Below are positions 1-8,526 of a DNA stretch of 64,000 nt, piece after piece. This stretch comes from Candidatus Thiosymbion sp. (GTDB lineage Bacteria > Pseudomonadota > Gammaproteobacteria > Chromatiales > Chromatiaceae). Position numbers and translations under genes: made by a program. A model generated the notes under the pieces. The model was not told the origin of the DNA. It saw only the letters and a list, made by a program, of their open reading frames with translations, and made no database searches. The first letter of the stretch is position 1. Each line of letters opens with the position of its first letter. The stretch spans positions 1-64,000 of the forward strand of contig JAHDND010000209.1 of NCBI GenBank assembly GCA_018435665.1, written 5' to 3'.

Positions 1-55
1 TGATCTTGCGCTTGGCGTCATACTCGGCTTGGGCAAAGGAGATCTGCTTGGACAT
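1..55 (-). mobile_element. IS5-family transposase, N-terminal fragment (cut by window edge)
   Basis: Read on the minus strand from an ATG at 55, the first 18 codons give MSKQISFAQAEYDAKRKI, which matches the typical N-terminus of IS5-group transposases. The rest lies outside the window. The insertion sequence end, which should carry a terminal inverted repeat, must fall between about 56 and 140, but I could not delimit it. The adjacent SDR gene begins only 26 nt away in the opposite direction, so the element sits directly on that gene's 5' side. Confidence 0.6.
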
Positions 56-80
56 GGGGCGACTCGCGGTCGGAGATAGC

Positions 81-890
81 ATGGGCAATATTTTATCACA
101 TACAATCCATGAGGTTGGAATAAATCAGTGTCTCCTTAACGGTTCAGATCCCCTAATCCCAACCTTACTTATTGGCGCCACATCAGCCATCGGTGAGCAG
201 TTGGCCCGTCACCTGGCGGTCGCGCGAGTCCCTCTATATCTGACCGCCCGAAATAGGAGCCGTGTAGAAACCATTGCCGCCGATCTGATGGTCCGGGGCT
301 CTCCAAAAGTGATCACTGAAGAACTCGACATCACCGATACCCCGGGTCTACTTGGACTGGTTCCACGGGCGTCGGCGGCTCTCGGTGGGTTGGGTTGCAT
401 TATTTTTGTCGCGGGTCAGTTGCCCGACCAAGAGCTTGTCAATGCTAATCCCGATAACCTTCGCGCAACACTGGAGATCAACGCCATCAGTGCCATGCTG
501 GTTCTGAATGAGGCCGCAAACTTCTTCGAGTACCAAGGCCACGGCCAACTCGTCGCCATCGGCTCCGTCGCCGGTGACCGCGGCCGGGCCACCAACTACG
601 CCTATGGCGCTGCCAAGGGTGCGCTGGAGATCTTCCTGTCCGGCCTGCGTCAGCGCTTGCACCAGAGCGGCGTCCAGGTCCTGCTGGTCAAACCTGGCTT
701 CGTCGACACCCCCATGACCGCCGCCTTTAAGAAAGGCCTGCTCTGGGCCTCGCCCGAGCGGGTCGCCACGGACATCGTCCACGCCATGGACCGAGGTAAG
801 GCGGTGATCTATACCCCGGGGTGGTGGCGCTGGATCATGCTGGTCATCCGTCTCTTCCCCGAGTCGCTCTTCGTGCGGTTGCGGTTCTGA
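81..890 (+). CDS. SDR-family NAD(P)-dependent oxidoreductase (DprE2-like)
   Basis: This is a short-chain dehydrogenase. It has a Rossmann glycine motif (LLIGATSAIGEQ, about residue 30 from the chosen start) and a YGAAKGALE segment carrying the catalytic Tyr-x3-Lys. It resembles the ketoreductase partner of decaprenylphosphoryl-ribose epimerase-type enzymes, which reduce a keto-sugar on a polyprenyl carrier; that substrate is inference. The start at 81 is preceded by GGAG about 6 nt upstream. The first 25 or so residues are AT-rich and precede the usual family start, so the N-terminus may have been altered by the adjacent IS5-type element. The stop overlaps the start of the next gene (TGATG), which suggests translational coupling. 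Confidence 0.75.
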   Translation: MGNILSHTIHEVGINQCLLNGSDPLIPTLLIGATSAIGEQLARHLAVARVPLYLTARNRSRVETIAADLMVRGSPKVITEELDITDTPGLLGLVPRASAALGGLGCIIFVAGQLPDQELVNANPDNLRATLEINAISAMLVLNEAANFFEYQGHGQLVAIGSVAGDRGRATNYAYGAAKGALEIFLSGLRQRLHQSGVQVLLVKPGFVDTPMTAAFKKGLLWASPERVATDIVHAMDRGKAVIYTPGWWRWIMLVIRLFPESLFVRLRF

Positions 891-1849
891 TGGGCATGGA
901 GAGCGCCCAACCGCCCCTGCCCCTGGATCTGGAGCGGCGGCTGCGCCGGGTGGCGCTGATGGCGGCCCTGGCCGTCATTGCCTTCCTGGCGCTGGCCGTG
1001 CTCGGCGATGCCACCGCCTTGCGCGACGGCCTGCACCGCCTGGGACCCGGGCAATGGCTGGCGCTGCTGGGGCTCTCCCTCGTTAATTACGCCCTGCGCT
1101 TCCTGCGCTGGCATGGTTACCTACGGGCACTCGGCGCGCGGGTCGCCATCGGCCGCGACTTGCTGATCTACGTCGCCGGCTTTGCCTTCACCGTGACCCC
1201 GGGCAAGGCGGGCGAGGCGGTGCGCTCAGTCTATCTGCGCGCCTCGGGGGTAGCCTGGTCACCGGGGCTCGCGGCGCTGGCGGTGGAGCGGGTTCTGGAC
1301 CTGACGGCCATGGTGATGCTCGCCGCGCTGGCGTTGCGGGTCTTCGCCGACCAGGCTTGGCCAGCCCTGCTGCTCGTGGCGGGTGTGGCCGCCGGACTGT
1401 ACGGTGTCACGCGGCCGGGGGTGGCATCCTGGCTGGTGGGCTGGCTGCCCGACCGGGGGCGCTGGTTGGAAGGGAAGGCTGGAACCCTGCGGGTGCTCGA
1501 CCAGGCCCGACTGCTGCTGGCGCCCCAGCGCCTGCTGGGTGGTCTGGGGCTGGGGGTGGCGGCCTGGGCGGCGGAGGCCTGGGGATTTTATCTACTGCTC
1601 GGCTGGCTCGGGGTCGAGGCCGAGGGGCTGCGGGCGATAGGGATCTACGCCGTGAGCATGCTCGCCGGGGCGCTCTCCTTCCTCCCCGGCGGTCTTGGCG
1701 GTGCCGAGGCGGCCATGGTGGCCCTGCTGGTGGCGGGTGGGGCAGTGGTGGGGACCGCGGTGTTGGCGACGGCGATCTGTCGGGTGGTTACGCTCTGGTT
1801 AGCGGTGGGGTTGGGGATTGGGGCGGTGCTGTGGTTGGGTAAGTGCTAA
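890..1849 (+). CDS. UPF0104 / lysylphosphatidylglycerol-synthase-TM (flippase-like) membrane protein
   Basis: This is a polytopic inner-membrane protein of about 319 residues with at least seven hydrophobic segments. The conserved glycine-rich stretches TPGKAGEAVRSVYLR (about residue 105) and SFLPGGLGGAEAAM (about residue 265) are typical of the UPF0104/AglD/MprF-TM family. Members are often found with genes for polyprenyl-linked sugar or glycan export, which fits the coupled SDR gene upstream; the substrate cannot be told from sequence. I chose the ATG at 890 because it overlaps the SDR stop. The 3' end overlaps the convergent MOSC gene by 4 nt. Confidence 0.8.
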   Translation: MGMESAQPPLPLDLERRLRRVALMAALAVIAFLALAVLGDATALRDGLHRLGPGQWLALLGLSLVNYALRFLRWHGYLRALGARVAIGRDLLIYVAGFAFTVTPGKAGEAVRSVYLRASGVAWSPGLAALAVERVLDLTAMVMLAALALRVFADQAWPALLLVAGVAAGLYGVTRPGVASWLVGWLPDRGRWLEGKAGTLRVLDQARLLLAPQRLLGGLGLGVAAWAAEAWGFYLLLGWLGVEAEGLRAIGIYAVSMLAGALSFLPGGLGGAEAAMVALLVAGGAVVGTAVLATAICRVVTLWLAVGLGIGAVLWLGKC

Positions 1850-2610
1850 GACTTCCGCATCCTGTCACTCTCGCCCATGACCGTCTCACCGTGGCTGGAA
1901 TGCCACAATCGCCTACTCCAATCCTCGACGGCGCCGGTGGCCAGGCGTTTGGCGGCCAATTGCCGCAGGGACGGGGCAAGGGGGGGCAGGCTGGCGAGGG
2001 CCTGAAGGGCGTCGCGATTCAGGGTATCGGTATAGAGGTGATAAGCCAGCCGCGTCAGTGACCAGTCCGGGTGGGGGCGGTCGATCAGGTGCAACTCCAC
2101 CCCGGGTGTAACCTCGCCGGGCTCCAGGACACGGTAGTACCAGCCGGTACGGGTCTGGTCCTGCACCCGTTGGGCCATGTCGGGCACCCCCAGGCGCACA
2201 TTCAGCTTCCAACAGGGCTGCCGGATTTGGGAGAGCTGGATCAGCGCCGGGCCGAGACGAAAGATGTCGCCGATGCAGACCCGCGCTTCCGTAAGGCCCG
2301 TGGGGGCGAGATTTTCACCAAAGGCGCCGGCCTTCCAGTGGTCCGCGGCGACCTGGGGCAGGTCTTCCCGCCAGCGCGGGTAATGATCAGCCGGGTAGTG
2401 ATGGAGGGCCTTGTCCGGACCGCCATGATGAAGGCTATCGCCTTGCTCGTCACCACCGAGACCCAGGAGGGTCAGCTGCAAGGGCACCATGACCTGACGC
2501 TTGGCGATGGCGCTGGGTTCCCCCTGGGGCCCGAAAGGTCGGGCCTTACCGACCAGGAATTGGAGGATCGTTACCGCTGGGAGGATTTCCGGGATCAAGA
2601 TGGCAGGCAT
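1846..2610 (-). CDS. MOSC domain-containing protein (YiiM-like)
   Basis: The 254-residue protein has the MOSC fold signature of the YiiM group. The N-terminal strand is followed by SAIAKR, then GDEQGD and HHGGPDKALHHYP near residues 52-70, and a GAFGENLAPTGL segment near 97. YiiM-type MOSC proteins are soluble and bind molybdenum cofactor; E. coli YiiM reduces N-hydroxylated bases such as 6-hydroxylaminopurine. The gene starts 7 nt after the stop of the NorF-like gene, so it is probably the last gene of the DUF-norE-norF operon. Its link to denitrification is only positional. Confidence 0.85.
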   Translation of the reverse strand: MPAILIPEILPAVTILQFLVGKARPFGPQGEPSAIAKRQVMVPLQLTLLGLGGDEQGDSLHHGGPDKALHHYPADHYPRWREDLPQVAADHWKAGAFGENLAPTGLTEARVCIGDIFRLGPALIQLSQIRQPCWKLNVRLGVPDMAQRVQDQTRTGWYYRVLEPGEVTPGVELHLIDRPHPDWSLTRLAYHLYTDTLNRDALQALASLPPLAPSLRQLAAKRLATGAVEDWSRRLWHSSHGETVMGESDRMRKS

Positions 2611-2617
2611 ATCGGGT

Positions 2618-2914
2618 TCATTCGCTCGTCAGGCGGGTAAGTTGCGCGATCTCGGGACCGTAGAGATAGACCAGGATCATACAGACCGGAACCAGGAGGC
2701 CGAAGACCCGCACTGGGTAGCGGATACCGGGCCTGGCGCCGCTGACCTCGAGGAATTCCTCGATGACCATGCCGCCCTTGAGGGCGGTGATGATGGCGAC
2801 GAGCAGGGTCAGGCCAAGACCGGGTGCGGCACCGTCACCCAGGCCGGCACCGGCCAAGGTAAGGCTGACAAGTAGCAACCAGGTCAGGGCAAGGGTGAGC
2901 AATGAGGGCTTCAT
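2618..2914 (-). CDS. norF: NorF-like / cytochrome c oxidase subunit IV-family small membrane protein
   Basis: The product is a 98-residue protein with three predicted membrane helices (about residues 5-25, 32-52 and 68-88). The pattern ITALKGGMVIEEFLE is typical of the prokaryotic COX4/NorF family. In denitrifiers, NorF and NorE are accessory to the nitric oxide reductase NorCB and support its maximal activity. The gene follows norE after about 90 nt on the same strand and precedes the MOSC gene by 7 nt. The symbol is assigned from family and position; the family is short and divergent. Confidence 0.7.
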   Translation of the reverse strand: MKPSLLTLALTWLLLVSLTLAGAGLGDGAAPGLGLTLLVAIITALKGGMVIEEFLEVSGARPGIRYPVRVFGLLVPVCMILVYLYGPEIAQLTRLTSE

Positions 2915-3004
2915 CTCAAGGCCTCGTCATCAGAAAAAAGTTCGCGGGCTTCCCCGCTCCAGCCTGGCTTGGACAAAATCTAGGGGCCAGGGATACAAGC
3001 CTGT

Positions 3005-3616
3005 TCAGGGCAGAACATAGAAGAGCGGGAAGATCATCAGCCAGATCAGGTCCGTGGCATGCCAGTAGCTGGCGAAGGCGATCAGGCCGCGGTGATGGTT
3101 GTCGGTGTAGGCGCCGGTGGCGAGGCGGGCGAGGACCCAGACCATGCCGAGCAGTCCCCAGCTGACGTGGACCAGGTGGTTGAATGTCAGGTAGTAGTAG
3201 GCCAGTTGGAAGACATCGCCTTGTCCGGTGAGGCCCTGGGTCAGGTTCCAGCGAAATTCTAGGACCTTCATGAGGGGATACCCCAGGCCCGTGACCAGGG
3301 CCAGGGACAGCCAGATCTGGGCCGGACGTAAGCGGTTGGAGCGCACCGCATGGACGGCGCCCGCGACCAGGAAGCTGCTGGTGAGCATGATCAGGGTGTT
3401 GAGGACGCCGGCCAGGGTCCACAGCTTGACCGGTCCCTGGTGGAAGGCCTCGGGATGATGGGCACGGGCGATGAAATAGACGAGGAACATCAGGGCGAAC
3501 TCCGTCATCTCGGCGAAGATGCCCACCCAGATGGCCCGGTTACCGGGAATGCCGCTATCCCGCGTGGCAAGGACGGGCGCGGCGATTGCGCCATCGTCCA
3601 GCGTCGTGGTGGGCAT
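3005..3616 (-). CDS. norE: NorE-like heme-copper oxidase subunit III family protein
   Basis: The protein of about 203 residues has five hydrophobic helices and subunit III motifs: EMTEFALMFLVYFIARAHH near the N-terminus, then NHLVHVSWGLLGM and SYWHATDLIWLMIFPLFYV at the C-terminus. Subunit III-like proteins in denitrification loci are NorE, which assists NorCB rather than binding heme. I chose the ATG at 3616, which overlaps the upstream stop (TGATG) and has GGAAG 5 nt before it. An alternative ATG at 3628 would add four residues. It belongs to a minus-strand operon divergent from nirS. Confidence 0.8.
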   Translation of the reverse strand: MPTTTLDDGAIAAPVLATRDSGIPGNRAIWVGIFAEMTEFALMFLVYFIARAHHPEAFHQGPVKLWTLAGVLNTLIMLTSSFLVAGAVHAVRSNRLRPAQIWLSLALVTGLGYPLMKVLEFRWNLTQGLTGQGDVFQLAYYYLTFNHLVHVSWGLLGMVWVLARLATGAYTDNHHRGLIAFASYWHATDLIWLMIFPLFYVLP

Positions 3617-4572
3617 CAAGGCTTCCATGGTGGTTCATTTTCCGGGTTTGTATCCACCCCTGCCGGGTTTGTATTCCCCCCTGGCTGCGGCGCTATTGGC
3701 CCCGATATCCAGTCTTGTTGGGGGGTGGATGCCGGCCCCGGATCCGGCCCGATGCGGGTTGCCGGGGAGGTCACCGGGAAGGCCAGTCGATAAAACTCGT
3801 ATTGACTGTAGGCCAGCACCGGCGCTACCAGGGCCATCAAGGGGGGGAGGAGAAAACCCAGGACCAGGCCCAGCACGAGGATCAGCCCCCAGGTCAGGGT
3901 CGGGATCAGGTTGCCGAAGACAGTCCTGACGCTGGCATGGATGGCGGGGACGATGGTGGCACGGCCTTCCTGCAGCAGCGGCACAGAAAATCCGGCGATC
4001 AGATGGACTCCGGCGGCGAGCAGGGCCCCCATGAGGCTGGCCCAGAACACGAAGGACCGCAAGCCGGGGTTGGCCCACGCGGTCGGGGCTCCCGCGGCGG
4101 CAAGGTCCAGGGTGGAAGCGGTCCCCGCGCCCGCCAGGGGGGCCGCGGCCACCGGCTCCCCCGGGGTAACCGCCCCGACCATGAAGGCGTACAGGATGCC
4201 CGCGTCGGTGATCCAGACCAGGAGCAGAAAGCCACAAGCCCCGGCCAGGGCCCAGAAGCCCGTGCCCAGGCGCCGATAGCTGGACAGGGCATGACCGAGG
4301 TGCGGCCTCTCTCCCTGGACCCGTGCCTGCCGCAAGCCAAGGAAGAGGGGTAGGAAGAGGGGGGCGATCAGGGCCATGCCCCCGGCGATGATCAGCGCCA
4401 CGGCCGGGACGCCCAGGAAAAAGGGGATCAGCAGCAACGCCACCCCGAGGAGGGTGATTAGCCCGCCCAACGTCAGGCTGGGTCCCGGCATGGCCCGAAA
4501 GTGCCGCCAGCCGGCGCCGAGGACGTGGGCGATGGCGTTGAGCCGGAGGGGGTGGGGTGAAAGGCTGTTCAC
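3616..4572 (-). CDS. Multi-pass membrane protein, DUF2189/BPSS1780-like
   Basis: This is an integral membrane protein with six or so hydrophobic segments. It begins with a conserved-looking HVLGAGWRHFRAMPG stretch that resembles the start of DUF2189/BPSS1780-type proteins. The C-terminal 45 residues are proline- and asparagine-rich and presumably soluble. The function is unknown. I placed the start at a GTG (4572) just before the family-like region; the frame stays open to 4662 but that extension is proline-rich and derives from a GGGTCGG-type repeat. The gene is translationally coupled to norE, so an accessory role in NO or nitrite respiration is plausible but is inference. Confidence 0.6.
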   Translation of the reverse strand: MNSLSPHPLRLNAIAHVLGAGWRHFRAMPGPSLTLGGLITLLGVALLLIPFFLGVPAVALIIAGGMALIAPLFLPLFLGLRQARVQGERPHLGHALSSYRRLGTGFWALAGACGFLLLVWITDAGILYAFMVGAVTPGEPVAAAPLAGAGTASTLDLAAAGAPTAWANPGLRSFVFWASLMGALLAAGVHLIAGFSVPLLQEGRATIVPAIHASVRTVFGNLIPTLTWGLILVLGLVLGFLLPPLMALVAPVLAYSQYEFYRLAFPVTSPATRIGPDPGPASTPQQDWISGPIAPQPGGNTNPAGVDTNPENEPPWKP

Positions 4573-4698
4573 GGCCTGGGGGTCCCTGGGTGTGGAAAAA
4601 TCGGGTCGGATCGGCCCGGGTCGGGTCAGGTCGGGGCATGGTCCAGGGGAGTCAGACCGCATACCTTGATTTACCTCAATTTCAACATTTTCACCCCT

Positions 4699-4712
4699 TT
4701 GATATAAGTCAA
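4699..4712. promoter_or_regulatory. FNR/Dnr-type box upstream of nirS
   Basis: The site TTGATATAAGTCAA matches the FNR/Anr/Dnr consensus (TTGAT-N4-ATCAA, with GTCAA common in NO-responsive family members). Its centre is about 100 nt from the nirS ATG. A class II arrangement (box at -41.5) would put the transcription start near 4747, leaving a 59-nt leader. Because the site is symmetric it could also act on the divergent DUF-norE-norF-MOSC operon. Confidence 0.75.
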
Positions 4713-4805
4713 GGGCAAGCGGCGACGGGCCTCTTACCCTCCGCGTTGGCTGATCCTGGGTCGGCCGACCCGCCCCATAACGAAAGAAGCGAGAGGAAAA
4801 AGGTT

Positions 4806-6554
4806 ATGACATTGAATTCCATGACGACCAGCCGGACCCGCCGCGCTGGTGTTTTCCTGGTCAGCGCCCTGGCGTTTGCCGTGGGTAGCGTCCTGGCCGC
4901 GGAAGAGGCGGCACGGCCCGGCACCAGCAGTGCCGAAATTTCCTACGAGGGCGCCCCCGGTGCCATCGATCCCGCCACCATGAAGGATTTCATGGATGGC
5001 GAGGGTCCCAAGATGACCAAGCAAGAATTCGCCCAGGCCAAGGAGATCTTCTTCCAGCGCTGTGCCGGCTGCCACGGCGTGCTGCGCAAGGGCGCCACCG
5101 GCAAGCCCCTGACCACCGACAAGACCCGCGCCCTGGGGACCGATTACCTCAAGGCCATGATCACCTACGGTTCCCCGGCGGGCATGCCCAACTGGGGCAC
5201 CTCCGGCGACTTCACCGAGGCCCAGATCGATCTCATGGCGCGCTACCTGCAACATGAGCCGCCTCAGCCCCCCGAGTACGGCATGCCGGAGATGAAGGCT
5301 TCCTGGAAGGTGCTGATCCCGCCCGAGAAGCGCCCCACCCAGAAGATGAACAAGCTCAATCTGGATAACTTGTTCTCGGTGACCCTGCGCGATGCCGGTG
5401 AGATCGCCCTGATCGATGGCGACACCAAGGAGATCGTCAACATCATCAAGACCGGTTACGCGGTCCATATCTCCCGCCTCTCCGCCTCCGGCCGGTACCT
5501 CTTCGTCATCGGCCGCGACGCCAAGATCAACCTCATCGACCTGTGGATGGAAAAACCCGACAACGTCGCGGAGATCAAGGTCGGCATGGAGGCCCGCTCC
5601 GTCGAGACCTCCAAGTTCCCGGGCATGGAGGATAAGTACGCGGTCGCCGGCACCTATTGGCCGCCCCAGTTCGTGATCATGGACGGAGACACCCTGGAGC
5701 CCCTCAAGATCGTCTCCACCCGTGGCATGACGGTGGACACCCAGGAGTACCATCCGGAGCCCCGCGTCGCCGCCATCGTCGCCTCCCACAAGCACCCCGA
5801 GTTCATCGTCAACGTCAAGGAGACCGGCCACATCCTGATGGTCGACTACTCGGACATCAACAACCTCAAGACCACCGACATCGAGGCCGCGCCCTTCCTG
5901 CACGACGGCGGCTGGGATGCCTCCAAGCGTTACTTCCTGACCGCGGCCAACAAGTCCAACAAATTGGCGGTGGTGGACTCCCAGGATCAGAAGCTCGCCG
6001 CCCTGGTCGAGGTCGGTGACATCCCCCACCCGGGGCGTGGCGCCAACTTCGTCGATCCGCAGAACGGTCCCGTCTGGGCCACCAGCCACCTGGGTGATGC
6101 CTCCATCACCCTGGTCGGCACCGATCCGGCGGGTCATCCGGACAAGGCCTGGAAGGTGGTGCGGACGCTGCAAGGGCAGGGCGGTGGTTCCCTCTTCATC
6201 AAGACCCATCCCAAGTCCAAGAATCTCTATGTGGACACCGCCCTCAACTCAGTGGAGAAGCTGAGCCAGTCGGTCGCCGTCTTCAATATCGACAAGCTGG
6301 ATGCCCCCTTCACCGTCCTGCCCATTGCCGAGTGGGCGGACCTGGGCGAAGGGCCGAAGCGCGTCGTGCAGCCGGAATTCAATCAGGCCGGCGACGAGGT
6401 GTGGTTCTCGGTCTGGAACGCCAAGGACAAAAAGTCCGCCCTGGTGGTGGTGGACGACAAGACCCTCAAGCTGAAAAAGGTCATCAAGGACGACCGGCTG
6501 GTGACCCCCACTGGCAAGTTCAACGTCTATAACACCGTGCATGACGTCTACTAG
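4806..6554 (+). CDS. nirS: Cytochrome cd1 nitrite reductase NirS
   Basis: NirS is the periplasmic nitrite reductase that makes NO. The 582-residue protein has a signal peptide (about residues 1-31), a cytochrome c domain with CAGCH at residues 86-90, and a C-terminal eight-bladed heme d1 propeller. Visible d1-site residues are the His in YAVHISR (about 221), the catalytic-pocket histidines in ASHKHPEF (328/330) and FLHDGGWD (366). The C-terminus ends GKFNVYNTVHDVY, as in Pseudomonas NirS. The ATG at 4806 has GAGAGGA about 10 nt upstream. It is preceded by an FNR/Dnr box and followed by nirN on the same strand. Confidence 0.97.
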   Translation: MTLNSMTTSRTRRAGVFLVSALAFAVGSVLAAEEAARPGTSSAEISYEGAPGAIDPATMKDFMDGEGPKMTKQEFAQAKEIFFQRCAGCHGVLRKGATGKPLTTDKTRALGTDYLKAMITYGSPAGMPNWGTSGDFTEAQIDLMARYLQHEPPQPPEYGMPEMKASWKVLIPPEKRPTQKMNKLNLDNLFSVTLRDAGEIALIDGDTKEIVNIIKTGYAVHISRLSASGRYLFVIGRDAKINLIDLWMEKPDNVAEIKVGMEARSVETSKFPGMEDKYAVAGTYWPPQFVIMDGDTLEPLKIVSTRGMTVDTQEYHPEPRVAAIVASHKHPEFIVNVKETGHILMVDYSDINNLKTTDIEAAPFLHDGGWDASKRYFLTAANKSNKLAVVDSQDQKLAALVEVGDIPHPGRGANFVDPQNGPVWATSHLGDASITLVGTDPAGHPDKAWKVVRTLQGQGGGSLFIKTHPKSKNLYVDTALNSVEKLSQSVAVFNIDKLDAPFTVLPIAEWADLGEGPKRVVQPEFNQAGDEVWFSVWNAKDKKSALVVVDDKTLKLKKVIKDDRLVTPTGKFNVYNTVHDVY

Positions 6555-6578
6555 ACCTTGACCCGTCCTTCGACGATT

Positions 6579-6619
6579 GGGCTTGATCCCGAGCCCCGCC
6601 TGGGGCCGGGGATCAGCCC
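6579..6619. other. Stem-loop between nirS and nirN
   Basis: An imperfect inverted repeat pairs GGGCTTGATCCC (6579-6590) with GGGGATCAGCCC (6608-6619), and the inner bases GAGCCCC pair partly with GGGGCC. No T-run follows, so it is not a classical terminator. It could slow transcription or protect the nirS 3' end, giving more nirS than nirN mRNA. Confidence 0.5.
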
Positions 6620-6649
6620 GGGTCGGACCTGTCACCGAGGAACCCTGCC

Positions 6650-8296
6650 ATGACCGCTAGGCTATCCCTAACCCTTATTCCGCTGGCCATGGCGCTTTTC
6701 ACTCCCCTCCTCCCGGCGGAGACCAACCCGGCCGGGACGGCGATGCCCCTTGCCCCGGCCGCCATGGTCCCGGTGCCCCCCACGTCGGCACCGACTACGG
6801 GTGAACCCCGGGAGGCGGGGGCCCTCTATGCCCAGATCTGCGCCGAATGTCATGGCGCGGATCGCCTGGGGATCACGGGTCCACCGCTGATCCCGGAGAA
6901 TTTTGGCCGTCTCAAGCGGGAAGAGGCCGCCAAACTCATCCTCGAAGGCCGGCCGGCGACCCAGATGCCGCCCTTTGCCGACCGCCTCTCGCTGGCGGAG
7001 GCCCAGGCCCTGGTGGATCTGGTCTTCACCCCCCTTCCGGCGTCACCGGAGTGGGGCCTGGAGCGTATCCGCCAGAGTCATCTGCCCCTGGTCCCGCTGG
7101 AGAAACTGCCGGACCGGCCGTTGCACAACGCCGATCCCCTCAACCTCTTCGTGGTGGTGGAGACCGGCGATCATCACGCCACCATCCTGGATGGCGATCG
7201 CCTGGAGCCCCTCCATCGCTTCGCCACCCGGCGCGCCCTCCATGGCGGCCCCAAGTTTTCCAACGACGGCCGCTTCGTCTATTTCGCCTCCCGCGATGGC
7301 TGGATCAGCAAGTTCGACCTGCACAGTTTTCAGACGGTGGCCGAGATCCGCGCCGGCATCAATACCCGCAACCTGGCGGTGTCCGGCGACGGCCGCTACG
7401 TCGCCGTGGCCAACTACCTGCCCCACGACCTGGTGATTCTGGATGCCCGCGACCTGCTGCCGCTCAAGGTGATCCCGGTTCAGGACGACGAGGGCAAGAC
7501 CTCGCGGGTCAGCGCCGTCTATGCCGCGCCCCCGCGCCATAGCTTCGTCGCCGCCCTCAAGGACATCCCCGAAGTGTGGGAGATCCTGGTGGCTGATGAC
7601 CCCTTGCCGGTCTATAACGGCCCCATGCATGACTACCGCATGGGCGAGGGCACGGCCCTGGTCAAGGGTCCCTTCCCGGTGCGCCGCACTAAGCTGGATG
7701 GCTTTCTCGATGACTTCTTCTTCACCCAGAACTATCAGACCCTGATCGGGGCCGCCCGGGATGGCAGCCATGGGCAGGCCGTCAATCTGGACGTGCGCCA
7801 GCGCATCGCCACCCTCGACCTGGATGGCATGCCCCATCTCAGCTCCGGCATCACCTGGGAGCGCGATGGCCGCACCCTGCTGGCCACCCCACACCTGTCC
7901 AAGCCCGAGGTGTCGGTCATCGACCTGGGTACCTGGGAGACGATCAAGCGCATCCCCACCCTGGGTCCGGGCTTCTTCGCCCGCAGCCATGAGAACAGCC
8001 CTTACGCCTGGGTCGATGTCTTCTCCGGGCCGCACAAGGACGCCATGCACGTCATCGACAAACAGAGCCTGGAGATCGTCGCCACCCTGAGGCCCGAGCC
8101 CGGCAAGACCGCCGCCCATGTGGAGTTCGACCGCTATGGCAAATACGCCCTGGTCAGCATCTGGGAGGACGAGGGCGCCCTGGTGATCTACGACGCCAGG
8201 ACACTCCAGGAGGTCAAGCGCCTGCCGATGCGCAAGCCCTCCGGCAAGTACAACGTCTACAACAAGATCACCCGGTCCGAGGGCACGAGCCACTGA
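6650..8296 (+). CDS. nirN: NirN-like cytochrome c / heme d1 propeller protein
   Basis: The 548-residue protein is organised like NirS: a signal peptide (about 1-23), a small cytochrome c domain with CAECH near residue 65, and a propeller ending GKYNVYNKI. It lacks the NirS active-site context ASHKHPEF. This matches NirN, the periplasmic protein that converts dihydro-heme d1 to heme d1 and hands it to NirS. NirF is excluded because it lacks the cytochrome c domain. It follows nirS by 95 nt with a stem-loop between them. The other d1 synthesis genes (nirF, nirE, nirJ, nirDLGH) are not in the window. Confidence 0.88.
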   Translation: MTARLSLTLIPLAMALFTPLLPAETNPAGTAMPLAPAAMVPVPPTSAPTTGEPREAGALYAQICAECHGADRLGITGPPLIPENFGRLKREEAAKLILEGRPATQMPPFADRLSLAEAQALVDLVFTPLPASPEWGLERIRQSHLPLVPLEKLPDRPLHNADPLNLFVVVETGDHHATILDGDRLEPLHRFATRRALHGGPKFSNDGRFVYFASRDGWISKFDLHSFQTVAEIRAGINTRNLAVSGDGRYVAVANYLPHDLVILDARDLLPLKVIPVQDDEGKTSRVSAVYAAPPRHSFVAALKDIPEVWEILVADDPLPVYNGPMHDYRMGEGTALVKGPFPVRRTKLDGFLDDFFFTQNYQTLIGAARDGSHGQAVNLDVRQRIATLDLDGMPHLSSGITWERDGRTLLATPHLSKPEVSVIDLGTWETIKRIPTLGPGFFARSHENSPYAWVDVFSGPHKDAMHVIDKQSLEIVATLRPEPGKTAAHVEFDRYGKYALVSIWEDEGALVIYDARTLQEVKRLPMRKPSGKYNVYNKITRSEGTSH

Positions 8297-8526
8297 GACC
8301 ACGCCGGCGCGGCGTGCCGTGCCTGCATCGAAGCGATTTTCCCTGCACGGCGGAGGCCTGGCACTGCGGACAGACGTTCCAAGCCCGGGACGCGGGTATT
8401 CCCATGCGCCGCAGGGGCCTGGTCATGCGCCCCGGCGGTGATTTCTGATGGGACTGCCAGGCAAAAGGTCGGATAATCCATCACCCTGATTTCATGCCCC
8501 CCGCGGCTGTGAAGGATAGTTCGGCC

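Noticed and set aside
8316..8351. GCCGTGC ... GCACGGC inverted repeat after nirN as a terminator
   Set aside because: The loop is 22 nt and no T-run follows, so a terminator call is not justified.
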